DNA of 64,000 nt, taken from assembly GCF_024713945.1 (NCBI RefSeq), contig NC_134677.1, positions 1,801,001 to 1,865,000 on the forward strand, given 5' to 3'. The position numbers and the translations under genes are program-made. Under the pieces are notes generated by a model. It was not told where the DNA came from, did no database searches, and saw only the letters and a list, made by a program, of their open reading frames with translations. The DNA comes from Dermatophagoides farinae (lineage: Eukaryota; Arthropoda; Arachnida; Sarcoptiformes; Pyroglyphidae). Positions 12,001 through 23,527 of this stretch are shown here, in pieces. Numbering within the stretch: position 1 is the first letter of the stretch; the number at the start of each line of letters is the position of its first letter.

Positions 12001-13649
12001 ACAACAACAATCAAATCATTCAATTTTCATGAATAATAATAGTAATCATCATTCCTCATTCAATCTATCGAATCAACAACCATTATTATTATTTGAATTA
12101 CCATCAACATTATCATCATCATTATCATCGGAAAATGAAAATATTGATAACAATGATGAACATGTTGAATTTTGTATTTTACAACGAGAATTTCGTAGCC
12201 ATCAAATTGGATTTCCATTTGTTTGTTCAATAAAAAAATCTCGCATATCTTATAGCCATCTTTGTGAGGTTCTTTGTTCATATGCCCGTTTTTCAGTTAT
12301 TGCCTATCGTCAAGCCATGGCTATGGAAAATAAAACAGATATTAATCCAAATGCAATCGGTAATCTTAATCGATTTAATGTTCATTCGTTTACACCAAAA
12401 AATGTGGCAAAATCATCGAGCAATTACAATAATAATAACATGGAAACCATTGATCCAATCCCACATTTAATATATCATAAATCTAAAATCCAACATCCAA
12501 ACGATACGATTGTACCATTTTTACTTATGTCAATGATGAATGGTGTAGAAATAGAAATAACACCACCGGAATTTGTATCCTATAGAAATGTTGATATGGA
12601 ACAAGATGATGATGATGATGGTAATTTAAATTCTTCAACATCAACTAATGGTGAAAATTCGCTAATGCATGAACCATCCCCGCCACATCGAGAAGAAGAA
12701 GAATCGCCAATGATGTTGAATGATGATGATGATGATGATGATGATGGTGATGATGAACAACAATCGATAAATAAATATGATGATGATGAATTCAATTCCT
12801 ATGGCAATGATGAATTAATTGATTTAATTAATTTTTATTTTATCAATATGGATTGGATTACGGTTAAAAATTTTCCAATGTATCCATTTGCTGTACAATT
12901 GAATTCATTTGATAAAAATATTGAATATGTTAACATTAGTAATGATAATGATGATGATGATGTTACACTTGATGATTGTCTAAAGGCATTTATAGAGCCA
13001 GAAATTCTTGGTCCACAAAATTGCTGGTAAGTCTATCAAGTTTTTTTTGATCATAAAATTTTTTATTAATATTAATTGTGATGATGATGATGATTTTTTT
13101 CTCCGATAGGCGTTGTCCTAATTGTAAAGTACCAAGAGAAGCATCCAAACAGCTATCATTTTGGCGTCTACCATCCATATTGGTTATACAATTGAAACGT
13201 TTCAAAACACATTCATCGATTTATAATCATGAAAAAATTAATCGTATGATAAAATATCCATTTGAATTGAATCTGGAAAAATATTATACTGCTAATCATA
13301 ATGATAATAATAATGATGATGATGCTCAAACACAACAACAACAACAACAACAATCACAGCCATCAATCTATGATCTATATGCTGTTGTTAGTCATCAAGG
13401 TTGTGCCTCTTGGGGACATTATACGGCATTTGCACGTTCATCACATACAAATGAATTTGGTATGTTTTTTTTTACAAAGAAAAAAAAAATCATTCTCTAA
13501 CCACACCCCACACCATTCTGTATATTTTTTTTCTCTTCATAGGTTGGCGTCTATTCGATGATAGTTGTGTGGATAAAATTGCCAATGATCATGGAATAAT
13601 TACACCCAATGCCTATCTATTATTTTATAGGCTTCGTGAAATTGATTAA
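9080..13649 (+). CDS. USP19: USP19-type ubiquitin carboxyl-terminal hydrolase
   Basis: Cysteine-protease deubiquitinase of the USP family. Six exons fit in phase: 9080-10518, 10595-10938, 10998-11156, 11214-13026, 13110-13459 and 13543-13649, about 1400 residues. The first ~395 residues are Asn/Asp/Ser-rich. A CS/p23-like domain follows ([16 protein letters not shown] to [11 protein letters not shown]), as in vertebrate USP19. The catalytic Cys box is [12 protein letters not shown] (Cys codon at 11093); [16 protein letters not shown] comes next. The segment [15 protein letters not shown] then YFDRDP closely follows USP19. A zinc-finger pair WRCPNC lies at the start of exon 5. The His box is WGHYTAF (His codon 13417) and the C-terminal box WRLFDDSC. 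The catalytic Cys and His boxes are intact. There is a large acidic insertion near 12595-12990. The C-terminal transmembrane helix of some mammalian USP19 isoforms is absent; the protein ends just after the USP fold. Confidence 0.9.
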
Positions 13650-14367
13650 ATTTGTAAAGTTTTCAAATTTTTTTCTTTTTGAATTCAATTTGTGATCTTA
13701 TTTTATTTCATTCATTCATTCACACACACACACACACACATTACATATTCCTTCTTTTTCTGCTTTTAAATTTTTTTTATATGTGAAAAATAATGGTTTG
13801 TCATATATATATGATTGATATATGATCGCGGAAAGATGGAGAAAATATTTGCAAATTGTATTTCTTGATGATTTTAAAATTTATTTACCAGTCTGATTTA
13901 TGATTCTCATCATTGTCAGATTAGAATCTTTGTTTGTTTGTTTTTTTGCCATCCAATATAATTTGGTTTTTTTAATATTTCATATATATGTTCTTCTGGT
14001 GAAAGCTTGTCTGTGTGGTTTGTGTGTATGTTTGGTAAATAAAATAAAAAATTCTTTTTTTTTTTTTGGATTTTGTTGGTTTAAACATTCATTTTTCACA
14101 CCTCCGTTTAAATATTCTCACGAAATGGTTCACTAAACATCATATTACATGTTAAGGTTGTAAATTATTTCATCATGATAATAATAATATTGCTGCCATT
14201 CTAGGAAATACATTCGAATTTTTTTTCTGGTTCAGTTTTTTCCTTTCATTTTTTTTTAAAAATTGTGGTATCCTGGCATTTTTTTCAGATGATATTATGT
14301 TCCGTATTGTGATTCGATTTCAGTAATTCTTAAGTTTTTTTTTAAATTTTCTTCAAATCATTTAGTT
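13650..14367. other. Intergenic, AT-rich with (CA)n
   Basis: Contains a (CA)n run at about 13722-13741 and T-rich stretches. No gene is supported; the 78-codon open frame at 13900-14136 is low-complexity and lacks any recognisable motif. Confidence 0.5.
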
Positions 14368-16928
14368 ATGAATGTAAAAATTTTTGATAGATTATTTTTT
14401 TGTATTTTCATAATAATATTCATTATATCTCCATTATCAACTTCAAATGAATCATATCTTTGGGATCGTCTATTGAATGTTTCGAATGAAACATTGGCCA
14501 AAGTATTCTTGCCAAATTATATCGAACCAAATGGATTGCTATTTCGACATGAAAATCTGACGCAAAAATGTCGTACAAAATTGATATTCATTCGTGATGC
14601 TATGTTCGGTGATCATCGAACTTGGGCTTTCCGTCTATTCAATTCATGGCCATCATCAATAGTTCCTGTCGGTATGATGCTTGGCACTATGGTTGATTAT
14701 GGTGATTATGATCAATGTATGAGTGTCGATCCATTGGATTTGATTGTAAAATATTGTCTGATTGATCTAACAATACCGATGCCAAGACCAAGACCAACAA
14801 TGCATAATTTATTCCATGAAACGGAGAATATTCTACCCGATGATTTGTACAATAAATCTATGACAGGGAATTTCTATCATGATCTTGGACAATTGTCATC
14901 ATTTTTTTATTATGCAGCCATTCGTAAAGGAATCTGTTTACCATCGGATTGTACAGCTGATGATATTGAAATTATCACTGAAAAAGGTAAAATCATTCTC
15001 GTGGTTATTTTATGAATTTTTTTTAAATATCATTTTTTTATTCAAAAAGGATTTGGTAGAGAAATATTTGATTTAAAAATAAACAAAATAATTTGCACAA
15101 CAAAACGAACAGAATCATGGCAACCAAACAATGTACAGATAATGTCCATGCTGTTTATTGGATTTTTCATCATAATGACAATCATTGCTGCCATTTATGA
15201 TTGGTTTATAGTGAAAAAAAGTAAATAAATTTTTTTTAATTTGATTATATTCATGACTATTGCTACATAGAACATATATATATTCATCTAATGTGTACAG
15301 GACAAGATTATGCTATCGTAACATGTTTACTTTGGTTTTCACCAATATCAAATATACGAAAAATTCTTTCATCAAAATCGAATAGTCAAGATCTATCGTG
15401 TATACATGGAATTCGTGTTTGTAGTATTAGCTGGGTTATTCTTGGTCACATTATACCATTCTTTGACATGAATCGATTTTGTATGTTTTTTTTTCTTGCT
15501 TGAAAAATTTATCTTTTGAATCTGATCTATATTTATTAGCACAATTATTTTTGATAAAAAATGAAATGACCAATTGGTATACACAACCATTATTGAAAGG
15601 ATTCTATGCTGTTGAGACATTTTTCTTTCTAAGGTAAGTTTGTTTTCTTTGAAAAGTAAAAAAATGCAAATTTTTTTTTTAAATATCTTTTCTTGAACCA
15701 AAAAAAAGTGGATTATTAATTTCATATGTAACGATCAAACAAATCGGTGGTGATTATAAAAAATTTCGTATCATACCATTTCTTCTAGTACGATTTTTAC
15801 GGCTTACACCACAATTATTGGCATTCATGATTATCATAACATTATTACCACCATTGTTCGATGGACCTGTATGGCAATATCGTATGGAATGGATGATCAA
15901 TTCATGTGAAAAATCATGGTGGAAAAATTTGATCTATATGCAAAATCTAATCGATTCGGAGAATATGTGTGAACCACATCTTTGGTATTTGGCTGCTGAT
16001 ATGCAATTACATTGGCTATCAATATTACCGTTAATATTTATTCTTCGTTCTCCACAACGTGGATTATTGTTGAGCAAAATTCTGATCATATTTTCCATTA
16101 TATTACAAGCAATATGGATTGTAATGGAAAATTCACCACCAGGTACAATTCTTACTGCACCGGGTGATTTTCGTATCGATGATAAAACGGGAAAATATCT
16201 GAAATATTATGATAAACCATGGAATCATGCACACGTATTTCTTGTCGGTTTTATTTTTGGTTATCATTTAACACACATTAAACCAAATCATTTTCATTGG
16301 ACTCGAGTGAGTATCATCGGATAAACAAATTTTTCAATATTTTTAATTTTATTTTTCTTAAATTTTAAAGTGGAAAACTTTTATGGCATGGACATCCATT
16401 ATTGTTGCATATTTACTATGTATATATGATACATTTCCATGGCATTTTGGACAACCATATCATCCAATATGGTCATCAATACTTTCATCAATGAATGGAT
16501 TATTATGGTCATTGATATTAACGATGATCATATTTATTTGCATTACCAATCCAGAATCATTTGTAGCCATAATATTATCATGGCAATTCTTTCGGCCATT
16601 ATCACGAATGACATTTTCAGTATTTCTTACACATTTTCTTGTTGTCTATATAATACGTGATACAAGTCGTAATCTTTTTGATTTACATTATCCATCAATA
16701 CTGATGATAAGCGTAGCCGCTTTAATGTTAGCCTATATATTTGGATTTATTTTCACATTATTATTTGAAAGTCCAATTGTAAGCATATTTACTATGATAC
16801 GAAAACGATTCATATTATCCACTGTTGCAAATGGTAACAAAATAGATAACAAAATGACAACAACAAACATTGCTGGTGAAAAAAGCTATCAAATTGAATT
16901 GAGAAATCATAATAATGAAAATGTATGA
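14368..16928 (+). CDS. NRF-6-like acyltransferase-3 multi-pass membrane protein
   Basis: Member of the arthropod/nematode 'nose resistant to fluoxetine' family: an extracellular NRF domain plus an acyltransferase-3 membrane domain. Six exons fit: 14368-14986, 15050-15220, about 15271-15480 (15301 also keeps frame), 15540-15633, 15709-16306 and 16371-16928; about 750 residues. A signal peptide occupies residues 7-25 (FFCIFIIIFIISPLS). The NRF region contains conserved cysteines and N-glycosylation sequons (NVSNET). The acyltransferase part starts at CIHGIRVCSISWVILGH, with the family's invariant H/R region, then ETFFFLSGLLIS, PFLLVRFLRLTPQLL, and LWYLAADMQLHWLS. About ten further helices follow. 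The family is proposed to act in lipid or xenobiotic transport across gut and epidermis; substrate unknown. It is convergent with the P450 gene, with a 60-bp gap. Confidence 0.88.
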
Positions 16929-16988
16929 AAAATCATTTAGAAATAATAATTTACAAAATAAATATATGTTAAATTTTTTTGTTTTGTT

Positions 16989-18915
16989 TTAAATTATTAA
17001 TTTTCTAATTTTACAATTTGTTCGTCGTTGAAATTGAATGGGAAAATGTGCCGGTACATGTAAAACATTCATTGTTGGATTCAATTCACCATAATTATCT
17101 AATGATTTAATTAGATAATTACCAACTAGATTGATGAATAACATTCTTGATTGCATCATTGCATATTCACGACCCAAACACATACGAATACCGGCACTGA
17201 ATGGAAAATAAGCTAAATGTGTGAACCAATTTTCTGTATCATCTTTATCCACTAGAAAACGTTCTGGATAGAAACGATTTGGTTCACGAAAATATTTTGG
17301 ATCTTTCAATATTTTCGATATGATTATCAAATAATTAACATGTGTTGGTAAAGTGATTCCATTATCCAGTTGAATTGGTGTTCGTCCACGGCGACCAACA
17401 ATCGGTGCCGATGGATAAAGACGTAATGCTTCCAGTATACAACATTCCAGATATTTTAATCGTTTCATATTCAATAATGTAATCTGTTCATCATTAGCTT
17501 CCAATTCATCTAGATATTCATCAATTTCTTCACGTAATCGTTCCTGTATCTGTGGATGATGACCAAGCAAATATAATGTCCATGATAATGAAGTTGTTGT
17601 TGTATCATGTCCTAAGAATTTTATTTTTCAAATGAATCAATTCAAGTTAATTAAAATTTAAATGACATACCGCCAATAATGAAAAAATTCATATGCGTTT
17701 CAATTTCTTTAATATTTGTCACTTTCATTGAATTATGATCCATTCGTGATTCGATCATTGTGTCCAGCATCATTGTAGTTCGTTCATCTTTATTTTTACG
17801 TAATTTTTCCACACGATTATTAATGATCTAGAGATTGAAATGGATTAACGATATGAACAACCTATCGTAATGACAATAACAACACGAACCTCTCGAACTG
17901 AACGCTGAAATCGTAGAATAAGCCACAAACTTTTTAAATTATCCATATTTTTGGTTGTGAACAATATCAATGAATTGAATAATTCATAACGGAAAAAATA
18001 TGTCCATGGTTTCAATAGATTTACATAGCTTAAGTCAGTCATACGTTCGAATCGTTCGATGAATTTAGGTTCTTTGAAACCAGCTGATAATGAATTGAAT
18101 TCTGTACTGAAAAAATTTGCTTTTGAAATCAAAAAAAAAATGTAAAAAAATAGGATTATAATGATTGAAAAAGTTGAATATTACCACCAAGAACATCGAG
18201 TACAAACGTTGAAACGACTGGTTTAGCATCCGAAAATATACCATTATTATCCTTGATACATTGATCAATTTTTTCATTCAATATCGATAAATAATGTTTA
18301 GTATTCGGTAGATATGAATGCAATGCTTTCAATTTAAGATGTGGTTGTAGTTCACGTTTTTGTTGACGCCATTTTTCCGTATTACTAATCAGATTATTTG
18401 AATCAGATTATTATTATGAAGAATATTCCATACATTCCATTACCATGTAAGAATTCCATCAAATATTACGAATCGAACCAAACGATATGGTGTAGCTTTA
18501 TCCAGATGATGTTCACTGTTTAAAATTTTCTGTGCAATATTAGCATCGGTTACAACGACAATCGGTATGAATGGTCCGAACCAAACACGACAAAGACCCA
18601 ATTTTGAACCATATTCATCACTTAAATCTTTTAATAGACTAAAAAATCCTAAAATAATTTTAAAATTAGAAAAAAAAGACAAAGACAATAATCGAAATAA
18701 TCACCTTGTGATGGACGATAATTAGGTGTACAAATGATATCGATGAATAGTTTTAAATTTCCAAGCAATGGATTACGAAAATCAGGGCCAGGAATCTTTT
18801 TCAGATATTGATAAGATCGATATTGGATAAAAATTAATCTGAATAGATTAACAATGATGACTAGTATGGCGGTTATTATTACACCAATGGGTAACATGGT
18901 CACTATGGTTGCCAT
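16989..18915 (-). CDS. Cytochrome P450, CYP4-like
   Basis: Microsomal haem monooxygenase. Six exons on the minus strand: 18915-18705, 18648-18444, 18384-18185, 18119-17890, 17827-17671 and 17611-16989, all phase-consistent. An N-terminal anchor helix (LPIGVIITAILVIIVNL) is followed by the proline hinge KKIPGPDFRNP. The C-helix WRQQKREL, I-helix GHDTTTTSLSW, ExxR (EALRLYPSAP), PERF and haem loop FPFSAGIRMCLG are all present; the haem-ligand Cys codon is at 17180-17178. All catalytic landmarks are intact. The start at 18915 is chosen because a TATTTAAA box at 19006-18999 would put transcription start near 18978, so the upstream in-frame ATG at 18978 would have almost no leader. Mite CYP4-clan enzymes act on fatty acids or xenobiotics; substrate cannot be told. 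Confidence 0.9.
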
Positions 18916-20152
18916 AATTTTATTTTGATATTCGAATCGAATGTTTGAAAAATCTTGAATGATAACAAAATTTTTCATAACCAACGACAAACATTGTGTT
19001 TAAATACTTTACGTATGAATGGTGTGATGTTTCTTTAAAGAACAAAAAAAAACATTTGCTTTTGATTTTTTTTTATCATCTTACACAACATAAAACAAGA
19101 TAATGTGTTGTTTGATTCAAACAAAAAAAAAAACATTTCAAGACCCGAATCGTTGATCAAACAATGTCAATGTAACATTTTGTGAAAAAAAAAATCCTAT
19201 TTTTTTCATTCATTCTTTAATGTCTACACTGCTGCCTGCTGTCTCTCATGCAATGATTTGAAACATTGAAGAAAAAATTGTGCCACCAAAAATCATGTGT
19301 GCATATATGTGTTCAAGGAAGAAATCTATGTTTGTTTGTTTGTTTGACAATGACAGCTACGATCAAGATGATCTATTGATCATTCAAGTTGGATTATCTT
19401 AAACACTTATTTTTCTTTGTTACACAATATTCGCCCCCCCCCCACACACACACACAAATGAATAGTCTATTTGTTAACCCGATGAACTTGTATAGATTCT
19501 GTTAATGATAATTGTGATCTTGAACTTGTTCGAAATAAAACAAAAACAAAAAAACAATCACCATCCATTCAGATTTCAATGTCATCGATTAAAAATTTGT
19601 TTAAATTAATGATTATGATGATGATGTTAGAATGAAAGATGAAGATACTTTCACAGACACACACACACACAGGGGTAACATAGTTGACAGGTTAATTGTA
19701 CAATGTCAATCAAAAAAAAAAAATGTTTGCCATAAAGTTTCATCGTTAGCTGTCAAAGTAAAGAAAGTCAAGTGTATTTTTCGATCAATAAAAATTCAAA
19801 CAAACAAACAAACAAACAGGAAATGTTCTTCATTTTTTTTTCTATCGAACAATTGTGAAAAAAAAAATTTTCATAATTTAAGAAATTCGTTTGTTGCTTT
19901 TATCATCATATTTTGAAAATTGGAAATTTTTATTTTTATTTTTTTTTCTATTAACAAATTCGCGTTTTTATGGATTTATTTTTTCGATATTTGTGTGATT
20001 TATTTTGAACGTTTTTTTTTCGTTGATATGACGATATGATGATGATGACAATGATGATGATGATGATGATGATGATGATGTTGGTTGTTGATTGTTATTG
20101 TTCAAAAAAAAAATGAGACCATCATATTTATCATTTTTATTCATATTGATTA
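18916..20152. other. Intergenic, microsatellite-rich
   Basis: Contains a C10 run (19434-19443) adjoining a (CA)n, another (CA)n at about 19658-19671, an ACAA-type run near 19800-19817 and a (GAT)n tract at about 20038-20080. No gene is supported. Confidence 0.5.
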
Positions 20153-21511
20153 TTATGATGATCGAAGTCTTTTCACAATAGCCATCTTACGTTGAGCAAT
20201 TTTTTCAAGAAAACTTTCTCTTGCCCACATTGACTGATTTTTTGTTTTCATTGTAACTGATTGAGAATTTTCGGCCGCACGATATAGTCTTACATTTCTT
20301 TCAACAATATTAATCTCTTTAATTAGCCATGGATGTTTCATTAGTTGATCCATACGTAATCGTAATTCAGCATTTGGTTCCAATATTCGTTGAAATAGAT
20401 CAATAAGATCAATGCCTGGTTCGAATTGCATTTTTTTACCAAAACGTATTTTATGTATCATTTGTTGTTCCAACATTTTTGAACCATCACTTGGAAATGG
20501 ATAGCCACGATTAATCATACAATATAATAGTACGCCTAATGCCCAAATATCAGCAGGAAATGGATCATAAACTAATTTATTATCACGTGTCAATAGGATT
20601 TCTGGTGCCATATATGGCATTGTACCACAGAATTTATTTGTCAATATTTTTTTACCTTGTGATGCACGATATGCAATACGACTTAAACCAAAATCGGTCA
20701 CTAAACAATCATTATTTTCATCTAATAATACATTGCCCATTTTAATATCACGATGTGCAATATGTTTCTCATGTAAATGATTGATAGCCGATACGACTTG
20801 TGCAAACATTTTTTTCGTTGTTTGTTCGGGTAAACCCGTTTTAAATGATCGAACATAAACCGATAATGATTTTGATTTGGCAAGCTGCATGAAAATATAA
20901 ACCTGACGAGATTTCGGTGATTCAATGATGAAATGTCTATATAGTTTGATTATATGTGGATGATTAACACTTTCCATAACGTATAATTCATTACGAACTG
21001 AAAGACTTTGATTTTTCGAAGTTTTACTTATATCGATCACTTTACAGGCTACCAATGTATCATTGACAAGATCACGTGCACGATATACTGAGCCGAAACT
21101 TCCTTTTCCGATTTCAACTTCCAATTTATAGCCATTCCAATGTAGAATTTCTTCAACGGTTGTTTCATTTGGATCATGACGAATGATATGTGTCAAATCC
21201 GTCGTTTTCATTTGTGATGGTGTCGATGGCCGTGATAATTTCGGTGTTGCTTGACGCATACTTTGATTGATTGATGTAGCACCAGCCATTGTTGCTGTTG
21301 GCGATGTTGGAATCTGTGCAAAACCTGAACGAGTAGATAATCGTATGGATGAATCTTCTTTTTTCCAATCATAAGTTTTTCTATTTGTATCATATCGTCG
21401 TTTCGTCATCGTTGTTATTCGTTCATTATTTTTGCGTTCATTTTTACGTTCTTTTTCGCGTTTATGACGTGCCGGTTTTGTTGGCCAACAATTACATAAT
21501 TCACGAAACAT
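20153..21511 (-). CDS. TSSK-like serine/threonine protein kinase
   Basis: Single-exon gene, 452 residues from the ATG at 21511. A basic ~120-residue N-terminus (many Lys/Arg/Glu) precedes a complete kinase domain at about residues 127-395: glycine loop IGKGSFGSVY, ATP-binding Lys157 in VACKVID, catalytic loop HRDIKMGNVLLDE (Asp255), DFGLSR (Asp273), activation-loop end CGTMPYMAPE and ADIWALGVLLY. All catalytic residues are present, so it should be active. The overall pattern (HRDIK..NVLLDE, FGKKMQFEP, LMKHPWL) most resembles testis-specific Ser/Thr kinases (TSSK) of the CAMK group. The lack of introns, unlike its neighbours, also fits a retrocopied, testis-type gene. An assignment to another CAMK subfamily remains possible. 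Confidence 0.85.
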   Translation of the reverse strand: MFRELCNCWPTKPARHKREKERKNERKNNERITTMTKRRYDTNRKTYDWKKEDSSIRLSTRSGFAQIPTSPTATMAGATSINQSMRQATPKLSRPSTPSQMKTTDLTHIIRHDPNETTVEEILHWNGYKLEVEIGKGSFGSVYRARDLVNDTLVACKVIDISKTSKNQSLSVRNELYVMESVNHPHIIKLYRHFIIESPKSRQVYIFMQLAKSKSLSVYVRSFKTGLPEQTTKKMFAQVVSAINHLHEKHIAHRDIKMGNVLLDENNDCLVTDFGLSRIAYRASQGKKILTNKFCGTMPYMAPEILLTRDNKLVYDPFPADIWALGVLLYCMINRGYPFPSDGSKMLEQQMIHKIRFGKKMQFEPGIDLIDLFQRILEPNAELRLRMDQLMKHPWLIKEINIVERNVRLYRAAENSQSVTMKTKNQSMWARESFLEKIAQRKMAIVKRLRSS

Positions 21512-21582
21512 TACTGTGCTCACTGTATACTGATAATGATGTAAATGGAACGGAACACATGAAATGATGAAAAAATAATCGA

Positions 21583-21590
21583 TTTATATA
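21583..21590 (-). promoter_or_regulatory. TATA box upstream of the TSSK-like kinase
   Basis: On the minus strand the sequence reads TATATAAA, about 75 bp upstream of the kinase ATG at 21511. This predicts transcription start near 21560 and a leader of about 50 bases. AT-rich background lowers confidence. Confidence 0.4.
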
Positions 21591-21839
21591 AAGCCTAAAT
21601 AATAACAATGGTAAAACAGAAAAATAGAAAAAAAAAATTAAATTAAAATCAAAATAATATTACTTATAGTGCTATCTATTGTACGATTCAGAAATAATTC
21701 GAATATATAAATTCACATTCACACGTTTATACCTCGTATATGAAAAGTGAGCAAATTTTTTTTTTATTTTTGCCAAAACAACACGTGTATTTGTGGAAAT
21801 AGAAAATAAAAAAAAAATTTATATTGTGCGTGTAATTGG

Positions 21840-22774
21840 CATTATAGAATTAAGTGTTGTTACAGCTATAGATCCCAGAAAATCGAAATCCTGATAACAC
21901 TTTCAATGATTATATCTGTGATAACCTTGCCCAAAATGAGATCCTTGGTTTTTCTATGAGATTTGATAAAAGCAACCAAAAGTGCTTAACCAAACGAAGA
22001 TTATCCAACGTCACGATTGCATTCCATTTTGGATTCCGATGAATACAATCTTGTGAAATCTGGTGTAATGAATCTGGTCTTTAGAAGCTGTATTTTAACC
22101 GAATTGGAAATACTGTCAGTAATATTGCACCTCCCGACATCTTTCACGATTTGTTCGATATGTTGAATTACATAACGTCAAAAGAAATATGGGCGTTTAA
22201 TTGGATGCTGGAAATCGCTAGCGGAAAACATCAAGTGAAAATGACAATTTTTCTGTGAAGTTTTTCAAGTAAAAAAAAAGTAAATTAAAACAACGACAAA
22301 TGGGTTCATTGGAAAATGAGTCAACAGTTGGTGTTGTTCAAAATATGATATTTTCACTTGATAATATCACACGATGGAATTGTGCTCCTAATGACGCTGT
22401 TCATTGTCTCGCCGAGGGCGTCTTTCCAAAAGAATTGAGTATATGCTTACATCTAATATCAAAGTCATACAAGATAACATCAAAAAAAAAATCAAAGAAT
22501 GTTTCACAGTTTTTCCTTTTTATTATGGTAGTTTGGAGTGGAAAGCGACTTTCTGGTGATGATGTCAATGTTGAATCATTGATGTATTATAAATTGCATT
22601 AACTAGAACACACCGAACAAGAAATCAAGAAATATTCCTTGCCATGTTTGCACTTAACCTATAGATGGGAAAGGCAACACAAAATAAAGAAACAATACAA
22701 CCGAATTAACAGGAACAATAAGGATTTACCAAATCTTTTGATGAAGAGAATAAAAGATATATAGGAGAGCACTT
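21840..22774 (+). pseudogene. Decayed coding remnant, possibly of an old mobile element
   Basis: The base composition is more even than the surrounding intergenic DNA, and several short open frames show protein-like sequence. One frame (about 22115-22258) has APPDIFHDLFDMLNY and another (22300-22602) APNDAVHCLAEGVFPKEL. These two resemble each other and a motif (APPD..HD..EGV.P.EL) that I associate with transposon-derived proteins in invertebrates. Stops separate the pieces, and no intact gene is visible. The BEL/Pao element is inserted at its right edge, and more of the same remnant may continue at 26527. Function and exact family are unknown. Confidence 0.4.
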
Positions 22775-22999
22775 TGTCGTGAAGTGGGTCGTCCTCGATG
22801 AACGGGCCAAGCAATTGGCGCAAATTCTACTGAAAAAGAGTGAGCGAGACTGTCTTAGCAAGAAAATTGTACATGTGTTTTGTTGTCAAAATTTTTGTAT
22901 TTATTGTTTAGTTTTTGCTTTTTGAATTGTATTAAGATACAATCATTTAATAAACTACGTTTATTTAACTAAGAAAGTTGTCTTGGTTATTTCTTCACA
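22775..22999 (+). repeat. 5' LTR of the BEL/Pao element
   Basis: Starts TGTCGTGAAG and ends TTCTTCACA. It matches the 3' copy over the whole length by eye and contains an AATAAA polyadenylation-type signal. Confidence 0.95.
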
Positions 23000-23039
23000 T
23001 TTATTAAATGATTTGTACTGTGATCGTGATCATATATTG

Positions 23040-23350
23040 ATTTCGAATATTGATTTTGACGTAATTCAAGTATTACGAAAATTTTGGATCGTGATCATTC
23101 ATTGGTTGCGAATATTGTTTTGGACGTGACATATTGGTTACGATTATCGTGGACTCGATTCGGACGTAGCTCAATCATTACGAAAATTTGGACTAAGACT
23201 TGGACGTAATATTGGTTACGATTATCGTTTTCCCGTTTTTTGGACGTAGCTAAATTGTTGCGAAAAATTTGGACTAAGACGTAATACATTGGTTACGACA
23301 ATTGATTTGTATTTAGATCGTGATCAATTTGTGGTTGCGAATATATTGAA
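23040..23350 (+). repeat. Imperfect repeats in the element's leader
   Basis: Short diverged units of about 60-90 bp recur here, built from phrases such as TTGGTTACGATTATCGT, GGACGTAGCT and GCGAAAATTTGGACTAAGAC. The function is unknown; such leader repeats are common in LTR elements. Confidence 0.6.
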
Positions 23351-23527
23351 ATTGATTCGGATCGTGGTACTCGTATCGCGAATTTTTGAAAATTTGGTTT
23401 TTTGGTATTGTATCATCGGAATTGATTTGATCCCGAACCTTGGAAATTTGAATATTTGGATAACGGTTACATCTTGGAAACGTATTGAACTTTGGACTGT
23501 ACCTTTACGATAAACATATAGTAAAAT

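Noticed and set aside
13900-14136. A 78-codon frame of Phe/Leu/Cys-rich sequence
   Set aside because: Composition reflects T-rich DNA (poly-Phe), not a real membrane protein; no promoter or partner exons.
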